This document shows, piece after piece, positions 25,705 through 34,582 of a stretch of 64,000 nucleotides of DNA (the first letter of the stretch is position 1; every line of letters starts with the position of its first letter). The notes below the pieces were generated by a model that searched no databases, was not told where the DNA came from, and saw nothing but the letters and a program-made list of their open reading frames with translations. Origin of the DNA: Microbacterium testaceum StLB037 (GTDB taxonomy: Bacteria > Actinomycetota > Actinomycetes > Actinomycetales > Microbacteriaceae); the NCBI RefSeq assembly GCF_000202635.1, contig NC_015125.1, positions 3,038,001 through 3,102,000 of the forward strand, read 5' to 3'. Both the position numbers and the translations under genes were made by a program.

Positions 25705-26742
25705 GTGGCGCGTGCCACCGAGCCGACGAGCGAGGGAGGCCGCGTGGCGAAAGCGCCCACCGTCGACGATGTCGCCCGTGTCGCGGGCGTCTCGCGACAG
25801 ACGGTCTCGAACGTCGTCAACACCCCGGACATCGTCAAGGAAGCGACGCGCCTGCGCGTCGAAGCGGCCATCGCCGAGCTCGGTTACCGCCCGCACGCGG
25901 CCGCGCGCCGCCTCCGCACCCGCCGCAGCTCGACCATCGGCATCCATCTCGATCCTTACGCGGGCGGCATTTCGGGGGTGGTCCTCGACCGCTTCGTGCA
26001 CGCGCTCACCGAGCGCGCCGGCGAGCGCGACATGCGTGTGCTGCTCTACGCGGCCCGCACGCCCGAGGAGGAGATCGCCCGACTCGGCGACCTGCTCGAG
26101 GGCGGAGAAGTGGATGCCGTCGTCGTCACCGGGACGTTCCACGGCGACCCCCGCACCGGGTGGCTGACGGCGCGGAACCTGCCGTTCGTCTCGTTCGGGC
26201 GGCCCTGGGGCGAGGATGACGTCGAAGCCCCCGCGCACCTGTGGGTCGACGTCGACGGCGCCGCGGGGACCCGGGCGGCGACCGCGCACGCGCTCGCCCG
26301 CGGGGATGGGCGCGTGGCTTTCCTCGGGTGGCCCGGTGGATCGGGCACCGGTGACGAGCGCGAGCGCGGGTGGCGCGAGACGGCGCCCGACGGTCCGCGC
26401 TGGGTCGTGGAAGAGAACGTCGGGGCGGCCCGCGACGTCGTCGCCGCGGGGCTCGCGGCCGATCCCGGCGTCACGGGGATCGTCTGCGCGAGCGACTCCC
26501 TCGCGATCGGCGCGCACCTCGCGGTCACCCTCGCCGGCCGTCACGACGTCACGATCGTCGGTTTCGACAACACGCCCGCGGCCGAAGCGCTCGGACTCTC
26601 GAGCGTCGAGCAGTTGCCCGAGCGCGTGGCATCCGGGGCCCTCGACCTTCTGATGGGCGAGAACGGGACGGTGGTCGCCCCGCGTGCCGCGGTCGCCGGG
26701 GGAGCCCACGTGCTGGTGGAGCCGCGGCTCGTCGTGCGCTGA
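25705..26742 (+). CDS. LacI-family transcriptional regulator of the sugar operon
   Basis: 345 residues if started at GTG 25705 (332 from GTG 25744). The N-terminal HTH 'TVDDVARVAGVSRQTVSNVV' with hinge helix 'RPHAAARRLRTRRS' is followed by the periplasmic-binding-protein-like effector domain (about 75-345, with 'IVCASDSLAIGAHLA' and 'IVGFDNTPAAEA'). This family represses sugar operons by binding CG-centred palindromes and releases DNA on sugar binding. It is divergent from the CUT1/debranching operon, and the 18-bp palindrome in the shared intergenic region is its probable target. Confidence 0.93.
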   Translation: MARATEPTSEGGRVAKAPTVDDVARVAGVSRQTVSNVVNTPDIVKEATRLRVEAAIAELGYRPHAAARRLRTRRSSTIGIHLDPYAGGISGVVLDRFVHALTERAGERDMRVLLYAARTPEEEIARLGDLLEGGEVDAVVVTGTFHGDPRTGWLTARNLPFVSFGRPWGEDDVEAPAHLWVDVDGAAGTRAATAHALARGDGRVAFLGWPGGSGTGDERERGWRETAPDGPRWVVEENVGAARDVVAAGLAADPGVTGIVCASDSLAIGAHLAVTLAGRHDVTIVGFDNTPAAEALGLSSVEQLPERVASGALDLLMGENGTVVAPRAAVAGGAHVLVEPRLVVR

Positions 26743-26917
26743 GGCGCCGCGGTTCTGCGGCTCGCGGGCGGGCTCGAAACGCCGTTGAGTGTCCAAGACA
26801 CCCGGACGTTTCCGCGATTCGTCCGGGTGTTTTGGACACTCAAGGGGAGGACGCGGGGTCCGCTTGGCGCGGGGTCCGCTCTGCGCGGCCCCGCACCGCG
26901 CGGCCCCGCGCCCCGCG

Positions 26918-27691
26918 TCAGGCGTGCCGGCCGATACGGCGGGCGAGCTCGGCGGCGGTTCCGGAGGCCGCGGCCGCCAGCGCGACGGCATCGCGCGCGG
27001 ATCCGTCGGCCGGCCAGGTGAGCGCGACCGCCGCGGCCGGCCAGCCGGCGTGGTCGAGCACGGGAGCGGCCACGGAGCGGAACCCCGGCGTCACCTCGCC
27101 GTCCTCGCTCGCGTAGCCCGCGGCGCGCACCTCGCGCAGCAGCTCGCGCAGGGCGCGGGGGGTCGTGGGGCCGAGTCCGGTGCGCTGCGTGAGGGCCGTG
27201 GCATCCGGGTACAGCGCCCGCACCTGCGGACGGGGGAGCGCGGACAGCATCGCCCGACCTGTCGCGGCGAGGTGCGCGGGGAGCCGCACGCCGACATCCG
27301 TGACGAGGGCGGGCCGCCGTGGTGCGCGCTCCTCGACGATGTACAGCACGTCGCGCCCCGCCAGCACGGCGAGGTGCGCGCTCTCGCCGACGCGGTCCGA
27401 CAGTGCCGCGAGCAGGGGGCGCCCGAGGCGCGCGAGAGGCTGCTGCCGCGCATAGCCCCCGCCGAGCTCGAAGGCCGCGGTGCCCAGGCCCCACCGCCGG
27501 TCGCCGGGGAGGTGCACGACGTAGCCGTGTTGTTCGAGGGTGGCGAGCAGGTGATAGGTGCTCGAGCGGGGGATGCCGAGCGTGGTCGCGATCGTCTGCG
27601 CGGCGACCGGGCCGGGTTGCCGCGCGAGCAACGACAGGATGCGCAGCGTCTGATCGGCGGCGGGGACCTGCGGGCGCGGATTGTCTGACAT
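26918..27691 (-). CDS. IclR-family transcriptional regulator
   Basis: 257 residues from ATG 27691; upstream frame extension overlaps hutH and was rejected. An N-terminal winged HTH ('VAAQTIATTLGIPRSSTYHLLATL') is followed by the IclR effector domain ('HLAVLAGRDVLYIVEE' and 'HLAATGRAMLSAL'). The gene is divergent from hutH with 61 bp between the starts, and an 18-bp palindrome covers its own start codon. The arrangement predicts control of histidine degradation and of itself. The effector is unknown, though histidine or urocanate is a natural guess. Confidence 0.92.
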   Translation of the reverse strand: MSDNPRPQVPAADQTLRILSLLARQPGPVAAQTIATTLGIPRSSTYHLLATLEQHGYVVHLPGDRRWGLGTAAFELGGGYARQQPLARLGRPLLAALSDRVGESAHLAVLAGRDVLYIVEERAPRRPALVTDVGVRLPAHLAATGRAMLSALPRPQVRALYPDATALTQRTGLGPTTPRALRELLREVRAAGYASEDGEVTPGFRSVAAPVLDHAGWPAAAVALTWPADGSARDAVALAAAASGTAAELARRIGRHA

Positions 27692-27699
27692 GACAGACA
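27682..27699. promoter_or_regulatory. Candidate IclR operator (TGTCTG-N6-CAGACA)
   Basis: A perfect 6-bp inverted repeat with 6-nt spacer overlaps the IclR start codon and lies 54 bp before the hutH start. It fits autoregulation plus divergent control. Confidence 0.5.
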
Positions 27700-27752
27700 C
27701 AGGATGCCAGATCCCCGTCGTTCCGCGACGCCCGACGCGATGGAATCGGCGT

Positions 27753-29282
27753 ATGAGCAGCAGCATCACCGTCGGAACACACCCCCTTCGCCCGGACGAC
27801 GTCGTCGCCGTCGCCCGGCACGATGCCCGGGTCGAGGTGAGCGCCGACGCCCTGCGACGCGTCGCCGACACGCGCGCGCTCATCGAGGGCCTCGCGGACG
27901 ACCCGCAGCCGCACTACGGCATCTCGACCGGCTTCGGGGCGCTCGCGACGACCTTCATCGCCGAGGACCGCCGCGCCCAACTGCAGGCGAGCCTCATCCG
28001 CTCGCACGCCGCCGGCACGGGGGCCGAGGTGGAGCGCGAGGTGGTCCGCGCCCTGATGCTCCTGCGTCTGCAGACCCTCGCGACGGGGCGGACGGGCGTG
28101 CGTCCGCTGGTCGTCGAGACATACGCGGCGCTCCTGAACGCCGGCGTCACCCCGATCGTCCGCGAGTACGGCTCGCTCGGCTGCTCGGGCGACCTCGCGC
28201 CCCTCTCGCACGTGGCCCTCGCGGTCATGGGCGAGGGCGAGGTCCGCGACGCCGAGGGGCGGGCGATGCCGGCGGGCGAAGCGCTCGCCGCGGCGGGCAT
28301 CGAGCCGGTGCGCCTCCGCGAGAAGGAAGGGCTGGCCCTCATCAACGGCACCGACGGGATGCTCGGGATGCTGCTGCTCGCCCTGCACGACCTCGAGACG
28401 CTCCTGACCACCGCCGACGTCGCCGCCGCACTCTCCGTCGAGTCGCAGCTGGGGACGGATGCCGTGTTCGCCGCCGACCTCATGGCCCTGCGTCCGCAGC
28501 GCGGTCAGGCGGCGTCGGCGGCGAACCTGCGCGCGTTCCTCGCCGGCTCGCCGATCGTCGCGAGCCACCGGGGCCCTGCGTGCACGCGCGTCCAGGACGC
28601 CTACTCTCTGCGGTGCGCTCCCCAGGTGCACGGCGCGGCGCGCGACACTCTCGCCCACGCCGCGATGGTCGCTGAGCAGGAACTGGCCTCGGCGGTCGAC
28701 AACCCCGTCGTCACGGTGGACGGCCGCGTCGAGTCGAACGGCAACTTCCACGGTGCGCCGGTGGCGTACGTGCTCGACTTCCTCGCGATCGCGGTGGCGG
28801 ATGTGGCATCCATGTCGGAGCGGCGCACCGATCGCGCGCTCGACGTCGCCCGCAGCAACGGCCTGCCGCCCTTCCTCGCCGACGAGGTCGGGGTCGACAG
28901 CGGGCTGATGATCGCGCAGTACGCCGCCGCCGGCATCGTGTCGGAGCTCAAGCGCCTCGCCGCTCCCGCGTCGGTGGACTCGATCCCGTCCAGCGCGATG
29001 CAGGAGGACCACGTCTCGATGGGCTGGGCCGCGGCGCGCAAGCTCCGTCGGGCGCTCGACGGCCTCGCGCGTGTTCTCGCGATCGAGGTGATGACCGGAT
29101 GCCGCGCCCTCGACCTGCGCGCCCCGCTGCAGCCCGCGGCGGCCACCGGAGCCGTGCGCGCTCTCGTGCGCACGCGCGTGGACGGCCCCGGCCCCGACCG
29201 GTTCGTGTCGCCCGAGATCGAGGCGGTGACCGACCTGGTGGCGTCCGGGGACGTGGCGCGGGTGGCGCTCGCGGCGGCGTGA
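27753..29282 (+). CDS. hutH: Histidine ammonia-lyase
   Basis: 509 residues from ATG 27753; the frame is open further back but conservation starts at 'LRPDDVVAVARHD'. The enzyme deaminates L-histidine to urocanate using the autocatalytic MIO cofactor. The MIO triad here is Cys144-Ser145-Gly146 in 'GSLGCSGDLAPLSH', where most bacterial enzymes have Ala-Ser-Gly. Other landmarks fit the family: Tyr55 in 'YGISTGFG', His85 in 'RSHAAGTG', Tyr284 and Arg287 in 'QDAYSLRCAPQVHG', Glu418 in 'QEDHVSMG'. The SH and QEDH elements favour histidine over phenylalanine or tyrosine. No hutU, hutI or hutG is adjacent; only the divergent IclR gene is. Confidence 0.9.
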   Translation: MSSSITVGTHPLRPDDVVAVARHDARVEVSADALRRVADTRALIEGLADDPQPHYGISTGFGALATTFIAEDRRAQLQASLIRSHAAGTGAEVEREVVRALMLLRLQTLATGRTGVRPLVVETYAALLNAGVTPIVREYGSLGCSGDLAPLSHVALAVMGEGEVRDAEGRAMPAGEALAAAGIEPVRLREKEGLALINGTDGMLGMLLLALHDLETLLTTADVAAALSVESQLGTDAVFAADLMALRPQRGQAASAANLRAFLAGSPIVASHRGPACTRVQDAYSLRCAPQVHGAARDTLAHAAMVAEQELASAVDNPVVTVDGRVESNGNFHGAPVAYVLDFLAIAVADVASMSERRTDRALDVARSNGLPPFLADEVGVDSGLMIAQYAAAGIVSELKRLAAPASVDSIPSSAMQEDHVSMGWAAARKLRRALDGLARVLAIEVMTGCRALDLRAPLQPAAATGAVRALVRTRVDGPGPDRFVSPEIEAVTDLVASGDVARVALAAA

Positions 29283-29391
29283 GGGGGCGAGGCGCGGGTG
29301 GCGCTCGACGCGGTGCGAGAGGACGGGGCGCGGGTGGGGCTCGCGGCCTTGGGGCGGAGCCGGGCGCGATGTGGTGGAACCCGCCTCGAGG

Positions 29392-29856
29392 CTACGGCGT
29401 CAGCAGCTCGAACGCGTCGGGCGCCGTGGCATCCACGTCGTCCCACGTGCCGTCGTGCCACGTGAAGATCGCCACGGCGCACGTCACCATCCGCACGTCT
29501 CGATCGGCCAGGCGGGAGACGAGCTCGCTCATCCCGGGGTCGTGCGCGACGACCATCACCTCGTCGGCTCCGGCCTCGCGGGCGGCGGCCAGGAGCTGCG
29601 GAGGATCGGCGAGGTAGAGGTCGGCGCGCTGCGTGACCTCGACCTCGAACTCGGCCGCGAAGGCCTCGGCGGTCGTCGCGGCGCGCAGAGCCGTGCTGGA
29701 CAGCAGCACCTCCGGGCGGACACCCCGACGACTCACCGCCCGCGCGACCTGCGGAGCATCGCGTCGGCCCCGCTCGTTGAGCGGTCGGTCGTGGTCGGCG
29801 AGACCTTCATCGGCCCAGTCGGATTTCGCGTGCCGCGCCAGCACCAGTTGGATCAT
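29392..29856 (-). CDS. SixA-like histidine phosphatase
   Basis: 154 residues, ATG 29856 behind GGAGGA. The protein has the RHG-type active site as 'LARHAKSDW' (Arg8, His9), the second Arg58 in 'SSTALRAATTAEAF', and His105 in 'VVAHDPGM'. Its length and the missing cap domain match SixA-type phosphohistidine phosphatases. In E. coli SixA dephosphorylates a phosphohistidine on signalling or PTS-related proteins. Substrates in actinobacteria are largely undefined. It is cytoplasmic, and the gene is not obviously in an operon. Confidence 0.87.
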   Translation of the reverse strand: MIQLVLARHAKSDWADEGLADHDRPLNERGRRDAPQVARAVSRRGVRPEVLLSSTALRAATTAEAFAAEFEVEVTQRADLYLADPPQLLAAAREAGADEVMVVAHDPGMSELVSRLADRDVRMVTCAVAIFTWHDGTWDDVDATAPDAFELLTP

Positions 29857-29984
29857 CGTTCCTCCGCGTCACGCCGGTGCCGCGGGCTCGAGGCTCGCCC
29901 GCGTTCCACCGCCGACAACGATATCGTCGGCTCCCGACATCCGACCGGGGCTGGCGTGCGGGGGCTCTGACGTGCTGTGAGCTC

Positions 29985-30335
29985 TCAGACGCCCACGTAG
30001 ACCCACGCTTCGCGACCGCTCGCCAGGACCGCCCGGGTCCGCCGATACAGCGAGACCTCGTACTCGTCGGCCGCGTCCAGCTCGTCGGCGGTGAGCTCGA
30101 GCACCCGCCCGAACACGCGATCGCGGGGATCGCCGGTGCGGCGCAGGATCGGATGCGCGTCCATCCCCGACAGCTGAGCCACGCGTTCGTCGTCGATGTC
30201 GGTCCACTCGAGGCGGTAGCCGGGCAGGACGTCTTCGTCGCTCGGCACGCGACGCCCGAAGGTGTCGAGCTGGACCTCGGGCAGCAGCAGCGTGCCATAG
30301 GAGAAGAGGAACTCCCGGCCCGGATCGTCGCTCAC
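29985..30335 (-). CDS. Gamma-glutamylcyclotransferase-like (AIG2/GGACT) protein
   Basis: 116 residues from GTG 30335, leaderless (TAGCCT-N6-GTG). 'FLFSYGTLLLPEVQ' holds the YGTL motif (13-16) that binds the gamma-glutamyl group in this fold, and 'LTADELDAADEYEVSLYRR' contains the acidic residues of the active-site region. Related enzymes release 5-oxoproline from gamma-glutamyl amines or amino acids. Many small bacterial members are uncharacterised. It is cytoplasmic and monocistronic in appearance. Confidence 0.87.
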   Translation of the reverse strand: MSDDPGREFLFSYGTLLLPEVQLDTFGRRVPSDEDVLPGYRLEWTDIDDERVAQLSGMDAHPILRRTGDPRDRVFGRVLELTADELDAADEYEVSLYRRTRAVLASGREAWVYVGV

Positions 30336-30341
30336 GCGCTC

Positions 30342-30347
30342 AGGCTA
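30342..30347 (-). promoter_or_regulatory. Leaderless -10 box (TAGCCT)
   Basis: The minus-strand TAGCCT ends 6 nt before GTG 30335. Confidence 0.5.
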
Positions 30348-30373
30348 TCCATCCCCGTGCGCGCCCGGGAAGG

Positions 30374-31645
30374 TCACCCCCAGAACAGGTGCGCGATCGT
30401 GAAGATCGCGAGACCCGCGAGGGCTCCGACGATCGTGCCGTTGAGGCGGATGTACTGCAGATCGCGGCCGACCATGAGCTCGATCTTCTCGGTGGTCTCC
30501 TCGGCATCCCATCGCTCGACGGTGTCCGTGATGATCGAGGCGATGTCGTGGCGGTACCGGCCGACGACGAAGACGGCGGCATCGATGACCCACCCGTCCA
30601 CGCGGCGCTGCAGCGTCTCGTCGTTCTGCAGACGGACGCCCACCTCGGCGAGGGCCGCGGTCGCGCGCCGGCGCAGGGCGCTGTCGGGATCCGCGAGGGC
30701 GCTCAGCAGACCGGTCTTCGCGGTGTTCCACGCGTCGGCCGCGAGCTGCCGGACACGCGGGCTGTCGAAGACGGCGGCCTTGGCCTCTTCGAGGCGCACC
30801 ATCGTGGAGGGATCGTGCTGCAGGTTGTCGGCGAGTCGGGCGAGATAGCCGTCGATCGCGCCGCGCGCCTGGTGGCGGGGGTCGGCGCGGACGGCGTCGA
30901 CGAAGCTGACGGCCTCGCGGTAGATCGTGTCGTCGACCAGACGCAGGGCGAGGCTCGGCACCCACGCGGGAAGCCGCTGCGACACGAGGCCCTGGAACAC
31001 CTCGCGATTGTTGCCGAGCCACACGGCGATGTTGTCGAACGCGAGGTCGATGGCCCCGTGGTGCGCCCCGGAACTCACGACGCGCTCGAGCCACCCGCCC
31101 ACGGAGGGACCCCAATCGGGGGACAGGAGGTGCTCGCGCGCGAGGTCTTCGATGAGACCCTGCACGTCCTCGTCGCTCAGGGCGCGCAGCACGCTCGTCG
31201 CCAGCGTCGCCCCTTCGGCGGCCAGGCGCTCGGCGTGCGCGGGCTCGGCGAGCCACGCCCCCGCCCGCGCCGCGAGCGGCGTCGACTCGAGCTTGGTGCG
31301 CACCACGTCTGCCTCGAGGAAGTTCGTCTCGACGAACTCCCCGAGCTGCCGACCGATCTCGTCCTTGCGACGCGGGATGATCGCGGTGTGGGGGATGGGC
31401 AGACCGAGGGGATGCCGGAACAGAGCCGTCACCGCGAACCAGTCGGCGAGGGCACCGACCATGCCGCCCTCGGCCGCCGCGCGGACGTACTGCAGCCAGG
31501 TCACGTCGCGTTGGAAGGCGAACGCGACGGCGAAGATCACGGCCATCCCGATCAGCGCGCCGAGCGCGACCCCCTTCATGCGCGCGAGTGCGCGGCGGCG
31601 CTCCTGGTCGGCGGGGCTCAGCTGAGCCGTGGGGGTGCGGGCCAT
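30374..31645 (-). CDS. DUF445-family membrane protein
   Basis: 423 residues from ATG 31645, sharing one base with the stop of the acyl-CoA dehydrogenase gene (TGATG). One N-terminal membrane segment (about 27-45) is followed directly by the family motif 'EGGMVGALADWFAVTALFRHP', an extended helical region of about 330 residues, and a C-terminal membrane segment ('IVGALAGLAIFTIAHLF'). DUF445/YjiN proteins are broadly distributed and have no established function. The topology suggests a long cytoplasmic or exterior stalk held at both ends. The overlap with the dehydrogenase gene may only reflect compaction. Confidence 0.88.
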   Translation of the reverse strand: MARTPTAQLSPADQERRRALARMKGVALGALIGMAVIFAVAFAFQRDVTWLQYVRAAAEGGMVGALADWFAVTALFRHPLGLPIPHTAIIPRRKDEIGRQLGEFVETNFLEADVVRTKLESTPLAARAGAWLAEPAHAERLAAEGATLATSVLRALSDEDVQGLIEDLAREHLLSPDWGPSVGGWLERVVSSGAHHGAIDLAFDNIAVWLGNNREVFQGLVSQRLPAWVPSLALRLVDDTIYREAVSFVDAVRADPRHQARGAIDGYLARLADNLQHDPSTMVRLEEAKAAVFDSPRVRQLAADAWNTAKTGLLSALADPDSALRRRATAALAEVGVRLQNDETLQRRVDGWVIDAAVFVVGRYRHDIASIITDTVERWDAEETTEKIELMVGRDLQYIRLNGTIVGALAGLAIFTIAHLFWG

Positions 31646-32808
31646 CACGACGACACCGGTCCCAGCCATGCCGTGGCCGCGGCGGAGTGCGCGGACTCGG
31701 GGTCGGAGGGGTGGAACATCCCTGCGAGCACGTCGCGGTAGAGCCGACTGAGCTCGCTGTGGGCGGAGTACGCCGACCCGCCTCCGACGAGGATCGCGTC
31801 GTCGACGACCGCTTTGGCCGTCGAGACGGCGCGGTGCTTGACCCCGGCGAGGAGCGAGAACCAGCGCCCGCCGTGGTCGGCGAGGGTGTCGACGTCGGTG
31901 CTGAGCGCGGCGAGCTGCGGCGGGAGAGCGTCGTAGGCGAGCGCCATGTCGGCGATCCGCCACCGGATGTCGGGGTCGTTCGCGTAGGTCGTGCCGCTCT
32001 TCTTCGAGCGCCGGGCGTGCGCCGTCTCGACCGCGAGGTCGAGAGCGCGGCGGGCGATCCCGGTGTAGACCGACGCCAGGAGGATCTCGAACACCGCGAA
32101 GATGCCGAACACGAGCGGGTCGGGCTGCGGTCCGGGCGCGAGGCGGCGGACGACCCGCTCGGCGGGGGCGGTGGCGCCGTGCAGTTCGGTCGTGCGGCTC
32201 TGCGTGCCCCGCATGCCCAGGGTGTCCCAGTCGTCGCGCGTGACCACGGCATCGCTGCGATCGAGGAACGCGAACACCATTCGTGGAGCGTCGGCGGACG
32301 TGGTGTCGAGCCCGTGCACGCCGAGGTGATCCCAGACCGGAGCGAGCGACGTGAAGATCTTCGTGCCGGTGAAGCGGTAGCCGCCGTCGCCCTCGGGGCG
32401 GGCGTCGGTGTCGCTGCCGAAGAGCACGAGGTCGTTGCCCGCCTCGCTGATGCCGAACGCGAAGACCTCGCCCGCCGCCGCTCCCCGCTGCACGAAGGCG
32501 AGGTCGTCGATCCCGCGGTCCTGCAGCACCTTCGCCACCCCCGTCCACACGAGGTGCATGTTGATGGCCAGGGCCGTCGCCGGCGCGGCGCCCGCGAGGC
32601 GCTGCTGCAGCACCGACGCCTCCGTCAGCGTGAGGCCCGCGCCCCCGCGATCGGTGGGGACCAGGATGCCGAGATAGCCCGCCGCCCGCAGCTCGTCGAG
32701 ATCCTCGCGCGGGAACGTGTTGTCGCGGTCGTGCGTCACGGCCCGCTCGCGGACGCGCGCGAGCAGATCGTCGGGCAGGAACCGAGCGGGATCGAACGGG
32801 GTGGTCAT
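31645..32808 (-). CDS. Acyl-CoA dehydrogenase family protein
   Basis: 387 residues from ATG 32808, taken because a CAGAAT box ends 7 nt upstream; ATG 32817 is in frame but falls inside that spacing. The helical N-domain ('LDELRAAGYLGILVPTDRGGAG'), mid beta-domain ('AFGISEAGNDLVLFGSD' and 'FTGTKIFTSLAP') and C-terminal four-helix bundle ('DDAILVGGGSAYSAHSELSRL') match flavin-dependent acyl-CoA dehydrogenases. Where many of these enzymes have a catalytic Glu, the alignment is not decidable here, so it could also be a monooxygenase of the same fold. It is followed by the DUF445 gene. Confidence 0.85.
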   Translation of the reverse strand: MTTPFDPARFLPDDLLARVRERAVTHDRDNTFPREDLDELRAAGYLGILVPTDRGGAGLTLTEASVLQQRLAGAAPATALAINMHLVWTGVAKVLQDRGIDDLAFVQRGAAAGEVFAFGISEAGNDLVLFGSDTDARPEGDGGYRFTGTKIFTSLAPVWDHLGVHGLDTTSADAPRMVFAFLDRSDAVVTRDDWDTLGMRGTQSRTTELHGATAPAERVVRRLAPGPQPDPLVFGIFAVFEILLASVYTGIARRALDLAVETAHARRSKKSGTTYANDPDIRWRIADMALAYDALPPQLAALSTDVDTLADHGGRWFSLLAGVKHRAVSTAKAVVDDAILVGGGSAYSAHSELSRLYRDVLAGMFHPSDPESAHSAAATAWLGPVSS

Positions 32809-32890
32809 GGCATCCATTCTGTCGCCGCCGGTGGGCTGCGGGGCGTTCCGGCCCGAGTGTCCCTGCCGCCCCGCAGAATGGATGCCATGA
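32805..32890. promoter_or_regulatory. Divergent leaderless promoters as a 17-bp inverted repeat
   Basis: The 17-mer CAGAATGGATGCCATGA occurs on the plus strand (32874-32890) and on the minus strand (32821-32805). Each copy carries a CAGAAT -10-like box, GGATGCC, then the ATG of a divergent gene (32887 and 32808). Confidence 0.6.
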
Positions 32891-33291
32891 TCTCGACCGA
32901 GATGGCCCTCGCCCTCCGCGAAGCCGGGCTGGTGTGGCATCCGCGATCCGGCGACCGCTTCCAACTCGACGAGCCCGAGTTCGACGCGGACGTCTTCACG
33001 GTCAGCGAGATGACGGTCGAGCCGCGGGACTATCCGACGGGTCGCATCCTCGCGTTCAACGGCACCACCGAGTGGGCGCTGGATTCCGTGGCCACCGAGG
33101 ACGCGCTGTGGTTGCCGTCGGAGTCGCAGCTGCGCGAGATGCTGCGCAGCGCGTTCCGCTCCCTCCGGCGCCTGCCGGACACGTACGAGGTCGAGATCGC
33201 GGTGGGTGGGGCGAACGTGGTGTTCGAGCACCCCGAGCCCGCGGACGCGTACGCGCTCGCCGTGTTGGAACTGCTGCGTCGGATCCAGTGA
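32887..33291 (+). CDS. Conserved hypothetical protein, 134 aa
   Basis: 134 residues from ATG 32887, set by the leaderless box 7 nt upstream. The open frame extends far back across the dehydrogenase gene on the other strand and is not coding there. The protein is compact, acidic and cytoplasmic, with 'EMALALREAGLVWHPRSGDRF' at the start and alternating strands and helices afterwards. It has no signal peptide, HTH or catalytic motif I recognise. Short homologues are common as orphan genes in Microbacteriaceae. It converges on the MFS gene with a hairpin between. Confidence 0.65.
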   Translation: MISTEMALALREAGLVWHPRSGDRFQLDEPEFDADVFTVSEMTVEPRDYPTGRILAFNGTTEWALDSVATEDALWLPSESQLREMLRSAFRSLRRLPDTYEVEIAVGGANVVFEHPEPADAYALAVLELLRRIQ

Positions 33292-33330
33292 CGGGTGCGG
33301 GCGCCGGAGGCGGTCCCGAACCCGCGTGAC

Positions 33331-33360
33331 TGCGGTGCCGGGGGGACGCCCCGGACCGCA
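33331..33360. terminator. Bidirectional hairpin between convergent genes
   Basis: TGCGGT at 33331-33336 pairs with ACCGCA at 33355-33360. Inside it, past a one-base bulge, CCGGGG pairs with CCCCGG around a 5-nt loop. It lies between the 134-aa gene and the MFS gene stops. Confidence 0.6.
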
Positions 33361-33370
33361 CGTGCCCGCC

Positions 33371-34576
33371 TCAGGTGATCGTCTCGACCGGTTCGGTGTC
33401 GGGGATCGGGCTCGAGTCGCGGTGGCGGAGGTCGGGGAAGCCCTTGACGAACACCGCGGCAACGGCGAACCCGACGAGGGCGAAGGCGGCGGCCGCGACG
33501 TAGGCGCCCTGCGGGCCGATGCCGTCGACGAGGAAGCCGGCGACGGCGGATCCCGCGGCCGCGCCGATGAGCTGGCCGGTGCTGATCCAGCCGTAGGCTT
33601 CGGCCGTCTCGCTGAAGCGGACGCTCGCCGACGTCATCGCGAACATCACGGCGAGGGCCGGGGCGATGCCCGCTCCGGCGATGAGGAGGGTCGCCCCCAG
33701 CCACCAGGCGTTCAGCGACACGATGGTGAGCGAGAGGCCGAGCGCGACGATCGCGAGGCGGCGGGCCATGGCCCAGGGACCGATCGGGATGTGGCCGAAG
33801 GACAAGCCCCCGGCGAGGCTGCCGACCGCGAAGACCGCGAGGATCAGGCCGGCCTCGAGGCCGCCGTGGTCGAAGGTCGCGACGACGCCGGCTTCGACGG
33901 CGGCGCACGCGCCGATCAACAGGAAGCCCGTGGCGGTCGCGAGCAGCACCGGGGCCTTGCCGAGCACGCGGCCCAGTCGCCGGCGGCTGCGGGGGATGCG
34001 CACGCGTCCGACCTCGGGGCTCAGGATGAACCACGCGCCGCCGCCGAGCAGGATGACCACGACGAGAAGGAGGCCCGGGACGGTGCCGACCTGCGTGGCG
34101 ACGAGGGTGATCAGCACGGGCGCGAGCACCCAGATGATCTCTTGCAGCGACGCGTCGAGGGAGAACAGGGGAGTGAGCTGCTTCGAGTTGACCATCTTGG
34201 GGTAGATGGTGCGCACGGCCGACTGGATCGGGGGCGTCGACAGCCCGGCGATCAAGCCCAGGACCATGTAGAGGGGGAGCGGCATCTCGATGAGCGCGAG
34301 GGTCGCGATGGCGGCCGCGCACACGAGGAGTGTCACGCTGAGCACGCGACGCATGCCCCAGATGCCCATCCACCGACTCGTGATCGGACCCGAGATCGCC
34401 TGCCCGACGCTCGTGGCGGCGAGCACGAGACCCGCGGCGCCGTACGAGCCGGTGACGTGCTCGATGTGCAGCAGGACGGCCAGGCTCGTCATGCCGTTGG
34501 GGAAGCGTGCGGTCAGCTGGGCGGCGATGATACGCCCAACGCCCGGGGTCTGGAGAAGTTCGCGGTAGCCGGCCAC
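33371..34576 (-). CDS. MFS transporter
   Basis: 401 residues from GTG 34576 with a leaderless TAGCGT box 6 nt upstream. Twelve hydrophobic segments lie in two halves, joined by a basic cytoplasmic loop near residues 190-210 ('RVRIPRSRRRLGRVLG'). The first loop contains 'GPITSRWMGIWGMRR', a form of MFS motif A. The group resembles actinobacterial drug- or metabolite-efflux carriers of about 400 aa, but the substrate cannot be deduced. No regulator is adjacent. Confidence 0.88.
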   Translation of the reverse strand: MAGYRELLQTPGVGRIIAAQLTARFPNGMTSLAVLLHIEHVTGSYGAAGLVLAATSVGQAISGPITSRWMGIWGMRRVLSVTLLVCAAAIATLALIEMPLPLYMVLGLIAGLSTPPIQSAVRTIYPKMVNSKQLTPLFSLDASLQEIIWVLAPVLITLVATQVGTVPGLLLVVVILLGGGAWFILSPEVGRVRIPRSRRRLGRVLGKAPVLLATATGFLLIGACAAVEAGVVATFDHGGLEAGLILAVFAVGSLAGGLSFGHIPIGPWAMARRLAIVALGLSLTIVSLNAWWLGATLLIAGAGIAPALAVMFAMTSASVRFSETAEAYGWISTGQLIGAAAGSAVAGFLVDGIGPQGAYVAAAAFALVGFAVAAVFVKGFPDLRHRDSSPIPDTEPVETIT

Positions 34577-34582
34577 GCCATA

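Noticed and set aside
26750..26917. Inverted repeat around 26785-26850 as an operator or attachment site
   Set aside because: The sequence GAGTGTCCAAGACACCC... and its partner form a terminator-like hairpin between convergent genes; no integrase or second site supports att.
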